Part shown: one piece after another, positions 1 to 7,500 of the stretch
How positions within the stretch are numbered: the first letter of the stretch is position 1
How the letters are laid out: each line of letters starts with the position of its first letter
NCBI GenBank assembly: GCA_900556545.1
Contig: USPE01000011.1
Coordinates: forward strand, 1-17,687
Origin: an uncultured Peptococcaceae bacterium
GTDB lineage: Bacteria; Bacillota; Peptococcia; Peptococcales; Peptococcaceae
DNA length: 17,687 nucleotides
Reading direction: 5' to 3'
Notes under the pieces: model-generated
Told to the model about the DNA's origin: nothing
What the model saw: the letters and a program-made list of their open reading frames with translations, nothing else
The model's database searches: none
Position numbers and translations under genes: made by a program

Positions 1-5
1 ACAAG

Positions 6-48
6 ATGTTTTTAACTATGTTTTTAAACTGTTTTTTAACCTGTTTTC
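6..48. repeat. short degenerate tandem repeat
   Basis: Three head-to-tail copies of a unit close to TGTTTTTAAC(C/T), about 12-13 bases each, followed by a partial fourth copy (GTTTTC). The surroundings are AT-rich and non-coding. Function is unknown; it may be simple T-rich low-complexity sequence upstream of the adhesin promoter. Confidence 0.4.
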
Positions 49-351
49 TATAAATACACCAACAAAATATCGATTACATAACACAAACTTATACTGAAAA
101 GGTGTAACCAAACATACAGACTCCAAAATATTATTTTGCAGCATATCCCAAACCGCCCAATCATTTTTTACAAGCAAAAATCAAGACAAGTGGCTTGGTT
201 GAGAGACTTTTTGCCGATTTGGAATCGCTGAAAAGATGATGTATAAATAAAACATATATTTAACCATAACAAAAATCTTTTAAAAATAGTAAAATTTTTT
301 GAAAAATCAACATAAAAAACTGCAAAATGTAACAAAAGTGTAACCACTTGC
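49..351. other. AT-rich non-coding stretch
   Basis: I see no open frame with an RBS, no RNA gene and no clear terminator here. Stops are dense on the + strand, and the minus strand offers only short interrupted frames. It probably separates the adhesin locus from whatever lies to the left. Confidence 0.5.
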
Positions 352-360
352 TGTTATAAT
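352..360 (+). promoter_or_regulatory. extended -10 promoter of the adhesin locus
   Basis: The sequence TGTTATAAT is a perfect extended -10 element (TGnTATAAT). No recognisable -35 box sits 17 bases upstream (ACAAAA), which is typical of extended -10 promoters. Transcription would start near 366-368 and give a leader of about 110 nt before the first gene. Confidence 0.6.
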
Positions 361-368
361 AGCAACAG

Positions 369-471
369 AACAAAACGCAAAACCGTTTTGTTATAAAAAT
401 GACAGCCGAAAACGGCACGCTGTCAAACTGTAATCATTATGACGGTGTGCCTGTATGCTGAAGACAGGAGG
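369..471 (+). promoter_or_regulatory. hairpin-rich 5' leader overlapping the RBS
   Basis: Three inverted repeats follow each other. 369-377 pairs with 384-392 (9 bp, loop CAAAAC). 401-406 pairs with 419-424 (GACAGC/GCTGTC), with a small inner CCG/CGG pair. 450-454 pairs with 464-468 (CCTGT/ACAGG). The last stem takes in the first bases of the AGGAGG ribosome binding site (466-471), so it could limit translation of the first gene. I do not recognise a known riboswitch class. The pairings are seen directly; the regulatory role is inferred. Confidence 0.4.
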
Positions 472-478
472 TGAATCT

Positions 479-958
479 ATGTCAATTGCTTCACTGAAAG
501 TGGTGCCTGAGGACATGAAAACCAGCATAATACGCATTCACAGCTATCGGGACAAAAATCCAGAGGGTACTTTTTACAATTTGTATTACGGCGAGGAGAT
601 AGCCTTTGGAAACCTCACCAGACTGCTTCTGCTAATGGAAGACATGATGGATGCCATGGATAGCCCGCAGGCGTCAGTCCGCAGCCGTCGATTTGGAAAA
701 GCGCCCAAAATGCTGGAGAGAGCCAGTATCGAACAAGAGCTGCTGCCAAAGCCAGATCAGGAAGCAATCGCCACTTTCAAAGTAAAAGTGCTCTTTCGGC
801 AGGGAGCCAGCTGGCAGGGAAAACTCAGTTGGACCGAAGGCAAAGAAGAAGTGTCGTTCCGCAGCGCGCTGGAACTGGTAAAACTAATGGACAGCGCGTT
901 GCCGCAGCCGGAGCCTTGTTGGCAGGAAACAATCAGTGAAGCTGCCGATGTGGGGTAA
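479..958 (+). CDS. small two-halved protein upstream of adhesin
   Basis: A 159-residue soluble protein with no signal peptide or membrane segment. The start is taken at ATG 479 because AGGAGGTG lies 6 bases upstream; the longer frame from 455 has no such site. The protein looks internally duplicated. Residues 30-60 and 114-141 both follow the pattern Gly, a short beta-like run, Gly/Lys-Glu-Glu, an aromatic, then a Leu/Met-rich helix ending near Met-Asp (LLLLMEDMMDAM and LELVKLMDSAL). The second half carries FRQGASWQG and FRSALEL. From memory, small proteins with this FRQ-x-ASWQG...FRSALEL signature occur just upstream of large Cna_B/sorting-signal proteins in Firmicutes, but I cannot name a family or an activity. 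It shares the promoter at 352 with the adhesin and no terminator separates them, so a regulatory or accessory role for the adhesin is plausible. It is not a chance frame: it has a strong RBS, a clean start and conserved-looking motifs. Confidence 0.8.
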   Translation: MSIASLKVVPEDMKTSIIRIHSYRDKNPEGTFYNLYYGEEIAFGNLTRLLLLMEDMMDAMDSPQASVRSRRFGKAPKMLERASIEQELLPKPDQEAIATFKVKVLFRQGASWQGKLSWTEGKEEVSFRSALELVKLMDSALPQPEPCWQETISEAADVG

Positions 959-959
959 C

Positions 960-1110
960 CTGTTGCCCCAAGCGCCGCTGGCATTTTAACCGTAAGGGCA
1001 AACACAGACAAACGCAATAACAGACCTGCGCCGCTGCACCACGCAGCAAAACGCAGAACGCGCCGCACAAAGCAGCGCAGCAACAAGCAACAAAAGGAAA
1101 TAAAATTCAA
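960..1110 (+). promoter_or_regulatory. T-poor GC-rich structured spacer
   Basis: From about 1000 to 1105 the + strand is almost devoid of T and rich in C, A and GC triplets, unlike the AT-rich sequence on both sides. It contains two GCGCCGC copies (1028 and 1059 regions) and a pairing of 1026-1037 with 1072-1080 (bulged CTGCG/CTGC against GCAGCGCAG), plus an alternative small hairpin 1034-1037/1043-1046. It lies in the inferred transcript between the small gene and the adhesin start. No frame with an RBS is seen on the + strand. A role in mRNA stability or translation is speculative. Confidence 0.35.
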
Positions 1111-1128
1111 AAAGAAAGGGGGAATACG

Positions 1129-1596
1129 ATGAATTATTTCCTAAAAAAGAAAAAATGGCTGGCCTGGGTCATCATGCTGACATTCTTGTTCACCAGCTTT
1201 ATGCCGAGTAATATCATGGCTGGAAATAGTGTAGCAGAAGCGGCGGTAGTAGGTGATGCCAATCTAAGTCAAATAGTATCTAATGGAGAAACCATTAAGT
1301 ATTATGGGACTGGATTAGCTACACCTGGGAATCCTGTATCAGCAAATAAAGTTATAGATGATACTGAACCTTGGCAAGCCAGTACATCAAAAACAATAGC
1401 AACAGTAAAAGACGAAGAAGGTAATACAATTGAAAATGAATTTGATATTACCCTTCAAGTGCAGACAAGTGAAAATTTGGACACTTATGAAATTAAACAA
1501 GATGCTGCTGTTGTACTTGTGTTAGACTATTCTGAAGTATGGATAGTAAAGAATGGGTGCAAGAAGATAATAAGTGGGTCCAGAGAACTAGATTGA
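1129..1596 (+). pseudogene. 5' part of frame-broken vWA adhesin (signal peptide)
   Basis: This frame starts at ATG 1129, with a GGGGG-type RBS (1118-1122) six bases upstream, and encodes 155 residues. Residues 1-35 form a secretion signal: KKKKW, then a hydrophobic core (LAWVIMLTFLFTSFM) and a probable cleavage site near AEA-A at about residues 37-39. The chain ends with the start of a vWA domain, AAVVLVLDYSE. The next codons (VWIVKNGCKK...) do not look like the family, and a TGA follows at 1594. Moving to the -1 frame after codon 1534-1536 gives DYSES-MDSKEW, the expected DxSxS metal-binding motif continuing into the 3' part. So this is almost certainly the N-terminus of the protein continued at 1539-8318, separated by a one-base loss, a sequencing error or, less likely, recoding. 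As written, the product is a short secreted fragment. Confidence 0.85.
1531..1541 (+). other. frameshift point in vWA MIDAS motif
   Basis: The DNA reads TCT GAA GTA TGG. One extra A, or re-reading of base 1536, would give TCT GAA AGT ATG, that is Ser-Glu-Ser-Met. The second Ser of DxSxS is therefore lost. The downstream frame is closed on its 5' side by TGA at 1533-1535, so it cannot begin further upstream. No X-XXY-YYZ slippery heptamer is present and the A run is only two bases long. Confidence 0.85.
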
Positions 1597-4500
1597 ATTT
1601 AGCTGTTAATGCAGCTAATCAGTTTATTAGTGAGTACAGAGAAAATATGTCTGGTGCAGCGTATTTATCGGTGGTTACTTTTGATAAAACGGCTAATGTG
1701 TATAAGACGTGGGCAGATGTAAAGTTAGATTCTAGTTACAAAATAACGGAAGATGATTTACTGAATGGTTCTGGTACTAATATCAGAGCTGGTTTACAAA
1801 CAGCAGAAGTACAATTGAAAAATGGTACTGTTCAAGTAAACGGTTCTTCTGTAAACATTAGTTCTATAAAGAATCAATATGTAATTTTGTTGACAGATGG
1901 TGAACCTCGTCATGGTGCGGGAGAGATAGATGGGATAAAGTATACTAACAAAACAGCGGCAGAATATTATGCTGATTCCATTAAAGCCTCTAATATAAAA
2001 TTATACACGATTGGCTATGGGGAAGCAGGCCAAGATTGGTTAAAAAATGAAATTGCTAGCTCTGGCTGTCACTTCCAAGCAAAAACAGGTGCTGATTTAA
2101 CGGCGATATTCAAGAAAATTTATGGTGATATCAAACTTTTAACTAGTGCTTGGACTGTAACAGACCCAATGGCAGAGCATATTACATGCTTGGGAATGTA
2201 TGATGACAAAAATAAGTATAAAGAAGGAGAATCTTTCTCATTAAATCGACCAGGTGATGCTGACAAAGGTGAAGATGCTACTGTTGTATATAGTTCTTTC
2301 AAAAATAACACAATTAATTGGAATTTATTAGATACTCCAGTGACAGGAAGCGGTACTGCCGAAGATCCATACACCTATACGATGAACTACCGTGTACGTT
2401 TAGATAATACTTTTGATGTATTTAAAGAGTATGTAGCTAATACAGGAGATGGCAAATATCAGACAAATGGAACTACTACGCTGGTTTATGCCATTAAAGA
2501 AGACAGCAATAGCCAAGCTTTGAAGTATGGCCCATTTACTGTAGACTTTAAAGTACCAAGTGTAAACGGTTTCTTAGCCCATCAAAATGGCAAAACAGAC
2601 ATTAAATTTGTTAAAATTGATGGCACTACCCAGAAACCTATAAAAGATGTAAGATTTACCTTGACATTTGCTGAAGATGATAGTAAAAATCATAAGCACG
2701 ATTCCAAATCTCTTTTTGCAGGTGCTGGTACATTAGTCACTTCCGATAAAGATGGTAAGTTCGAATTTACGAATATTCCATCCGGTCACACCTATACCTT
2801 GACAGAAACCAACGCGCCTGAAGGTTATGTAACAGGCGGCCCTTGGACTGTTAAAGTAGACTACAAAAATGTGACCATAACAGATAACAAAGATAATAGT
2901 GTAGTTACAATTAACACTGATGAAAAAAGTGACTACAAGGGTAAATTTGTCATTACCAATAGTAAAGGCAAAGGCAATATCCAATTCAATAAAACTGATG
3001 ACAGAGGCAATGCTTTAGCCGGTGCTACATTCGGTCTGTATACAGATGAAAAGTGTACGAAGGCCGTTCAAAAAAATGATGGCACAGCTTTTACCGCTAC
3101 ATCTGCTGATGAGAATGGCAAAGTTACCTTTAGCAATGTAGAAGTGGGTACCTACTACATCAAAGAATTGGGTGCTGATGAAGATGGCTTTATCACAATC
3201 GGTACTGGCGAAAATGGAAGAACCTTTAAAGTAGATGAAGCTGTTTACAAAGTTGAAGTTAAAAATGGAAAAACCACAACAAAACTTGAAAAAGTTCCGT
3301 CTAAGAATGATAAAAAGGGTGGTTGTGGTGAACCAACAGTAACAAAAATCAAAAACACCGAGTATGTCAAAATCTCCGGTGAAAAAACTTGGGTTGATGG
3401 TAATGATGCTGGACGTCCAAGTAAGATCACTGTACAGTTATCCAACAATAAAAATGGAAAAGTTGAAACAAAAGATGTAACAGCTGGTAGTAATGGTAAG
3501 TGGGAATACAGCTTTATGGCACCTAAGTATGCTGGTAATGATGAAATCACCTACACCGTGAAAGAAACCGAAGTAGGCAATGTTGCGGTGGGTGACAACG
3601 GTTATGTTACTGATGGACAGAATAATAACCTTTATCAGGTAACCTATGACAATAACAATATCACTAATACCAAATTGACTACCGTCAGCGGCAGCAAAAT
3701 TTGGCAAAATAGCGACTTAGAGGATAGTTGGCCTAAAGGCGCAGAAGTGACAGTTGGTTTGTATTATCAAGACGGTGATAAAAAATTAGTAGCTGTTAAT
3801 GACAGTAATGGTCAATCATTACAAGATACATTAATTTCCGCTGGGGATACATTCACCTTTGCCGACTTACCACAGTATGATGAAAATGGTGAAATCATCT
3901 ACGTTGTCAAAGAAGAAAGCGTAACAATTGGTGAAACAAAGTATGATGTTACCGATGGTAAAATTACAATCGGCAGTGGTGATAATGCGGTGGTTTACAC
4001 TGTCAGCAACGGTACAGGAAGTAATGGCTATAACATCACCAACACCTTAGCCGGTGATGCGGATGTTATAATCACCAAAACCTGGGGTACTGTAAATGGT
4101 CTGGTTAATGAGCATTTTGATAGCATTTCTGTCAAAATCACCGGTACAACAGGAACAGGTACAGATGCAGAAACAGTAGATTACAATTACACTATCAAAA
4201 AAGGTGAAAATTGGACTGTTACTGATAGTAAAAACGTAACATTAGCTTTTGATACTGATTACACAGCAACCATCAATGACAATGGCGATTGGAAAATCAA
4301 GTTCCTCAAACTTCCGGTAGCCAATGGTAGTGGCGTGAAGTATACCTACACCGTTGCAGAAACAGCGATTAATGGTGTAGCAGTTAATGCGGGCAAAGCA
4401 AATGGCTACACAGTAAGTGTAGGTAGCAACAATGATCCATTGCACATCACCAACACACCGGAAACCGCAACCCTGAAGATAGAAAAGAACTGGAACGGCG

Positions 4501-7500
4501 TTGAGGATGAGAATATTCCTAGCGGTAACGTGATTTTTGCTATCGTGGGTGAAGTCGGAAATGGTAGTGGTAAAACAACAGTTATTAATACCTCTGCTAC
4601 TGTAAATGTAACTGGTAAATGGGAAACTCTAATTACTCTTCCAAAACAATGGCAAGGGGAAGCCATTACCTATACAGTTGGAGAAACCAATATCCCAGAA
4701 GGCTATGAAGTATCCTACCAGGTAAATGATAAGGATGCAACTGCAGAGAAAGTAACCTGGACTCCGGCAGGATCTGATAAGTCACAATCCTTATGGGGCG
4801 CAGTGATTGACTGGATTACAGGGCAACCATCAGCAGTGACTGGAGAAACTTGTACAGTAATTGCTACCAACACCTTGCAGACAGCGGGTATTCAGTTCAC
4901 CAAATCTTACAGCGGCGGTGTATTAGAAGGCAGTAAAGGTAATGAAAGTGAAGTAACTTTTGCAGAGTTTACTTTAGCAGCTGATGGAGAAAATATTGAA
5001 GTAAAACGTCAGCAAAATAGCAATATCTACAAGACAGCAGATGGCGCGTTGAAGTATGGCGTAGTGTACACATTGAGCGAAACTACTGTTCCGGCAGGAT
5101 ATACACCAATGGCTGATAAGTATCTGAAATTAACAAAAGATACAAACGGTTATAAAGTAGTTGAGTATAATGCTGATGGAGAGGTATTGACAGGTGAAGA
5201 AGCAAAAGAATATTTTGTTACAAATGGTGTAGCAAATTTAGGCACCATTGTAAACAATGTAATCAAAGGCGAATTCACCTTTACCAAAGTATTCAACAGT
5301 ACAGTTCCTGAAAAGGTTCCAACCTTTACGGTGTACGAAGCTACAAAAAATGCTGGCGATAACAGTTATACTACAACAGAAACTGAAGTTGCAGGTGCGG
5401 TAGAAACACCAACCGTTGTAGCAAATACAGGATGGACTTACAAAATCTCCAATCTGGAATGCGGTAAATATTATGCAGTGGTAGAAGACAATGTAACAAA
5501 CTACGAACCATTGACATTCTATCTGTCCGTTGAATCTGGGGCAAATAATACTGTTAATGTAACTGTAGTACAGACATTGGTAGCAGGTAAAGAAAATAAT
5601 TCTGTTTGGAATAATGACAATACGGTATTAACCAATACTGTCAAAACAGCAGAATTGACTTTGACTAAAACCTATGATGACAAAGCAACAAACTTGATTG
5701 GCGATGATACCGCTGTATTTACTGTATATAACGATGCTGCGTATACAGAAAGTCCTGTTATGACTGTAAATAGTGGATATACATTTAGCAATTTAGAGTG
5801 CGGTAAAACTTACTATGTAAAAGAAACCGCACCAGCTGGTTACTATGGCGTTACTTTTGAAATCGTAGTAACAGAAGGTGCGAATGATGCTGCTGTAGCT
5901 ACAATTCGGAATGCAGTGATGTTAGATGCAAATGGCAATACAACAAACATACCAGCATCTATCGATAACAATACCTTGGATAACACAATCAAAATCACAA
6001 GCTTTAGCTTTACCAAGGAATATGTCGGCCCACAGCCAGAAGAGTTCGCAACCTTTACAGTAACCGCAGATAAAGATAAAACTTACAGCCAGACAGTATC
6101 TATTGCTGATGGCAAGTACACATTATCTGGTCTGAAATTCGGTTACACTTATACCGTGAAGGAAAATGCACCAGAGGGTTATGTTCCAGCAGAGTTTACT
6201 GTAACAGTAGATACAACTGGTAATGTAACAGCTACTAGCAAAGATGCTACTGGTAAAGATGTTGTTACAGATGCAAATGGCACAGTAGTGACCAACTATT
6301 TGGAACAGCAGAAGTTGAGTCTGAAAGGTATGAAAAAATGGATTGGTGGTACAACTGATTCTGCAATTACGCTTACATTGTTCCGTGATGGTGTAGAAAC
6401 AGAAAATACTACCACAACATCTCTGAAATTCAACTGGGAATACCACTTTGATAACTTAGATCGCTTTAATGTGGAAACAGGGAACGCTTACGAATATACC
6501 GTAAAAGAAACTCTTGTAGAAGGTTTCAAAGCGTACTATGACAAGACTATTGATAAAGATGGCAACATTATTATCAATGTCACTAACGTGAAAGATGTAG
6601 CTATGGTTCCAATTAGCGGTATTAAAAAATGGTTTGATACTCTTGAAGAACACCCAACTGTAAAAGTTGAATTGTATCAAAGAGATATTGAAGGCAACAA
6701 CAAGCTAGTTGAAACAAAAGAATTGTCTGAAGGTAATTGGGAATATGACTTTGGCTTATGGCCAAGAACAGATAACGAAGGCAATCCTTATGAATATCAG
6801 ATTTTAGAAAAAGATGTTCCAGAAGGTTACGTATCCATCGTATCTGGCTATGATGTACACAACATTCCAATGGCGTTGTACAACATGGGCAACATCTCTG
6901 TTACCAAAGAAGTTATCAATACACCTGCAAACACAAATGAGTTTGGCTTTACCTTGTTTGTAAAAGCCTTACACAGAGTGGAAGGCGTATTGGATGAAGC
7001 ACAGCAATCTGCTAAGACTATGTTAGCAACTGCATTAAGCAACGCGAAAGATAAATTAGCAGAAACAACAGAAAAAGAAGATAGTGCAAGAACATTGTTT
7101 GAAAACAGTGTATTCTTAACTCATACTTCTGCGTCCAGCTATCAGTTCTTTGTAACCGATGGCGATAAGAACGCAACAATGGCTGTTACAACTGGCAGTG
7201 CTTACTATGTAGATAATGTAGATATCGATTTGCAGGTAGAAAACACAGAATCTGCTTGGGCTGAAGCGAAGAAAGCAGCAGCTTCGATTATTCAAGTTAT
7301 CGAAGATATGGTAAATGAATTGCTGGGCACAGCCAACGAACCAGAGCCTACAGAACGTTCTATCGAGGCTGCAAATCGTCCAAGTACATCTGTTATGCTG
7401 ACACGCATTGCAGACGAAGTGGAAGTAACCAGTGGCTCTGCTATCGCATTTACAGAAGATAGCTTGAATGGCATGTTTGATGCTATGGTAGAACACAAAA

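Noticed and set aside
366..478. c-di-GMP riboswitch in the adhesin leader, suggested by the HD-GYP gene in the window
   Set aside because: The conserved GEMM-type core could not be matched by eye. The hairpin lengths and loops do not fit.
757..1110. Minus-strand 117-residue frame with Cys/Leu-rich translation
   Set aside because: It lies opposite the small gene and the T-poor spacer. It has no RBS, and its composition is explained by the GC-rich spacer read backwards.
1533..1541. Programmed -1 ribosomal frameshift as explanation of the adhesin break
   Set aside because: No X-XXY-YYZ heptamer and no obvious downstream pseudoknot. A single-base deletion or a sequencing error is simpler, though not excluded as wrong.
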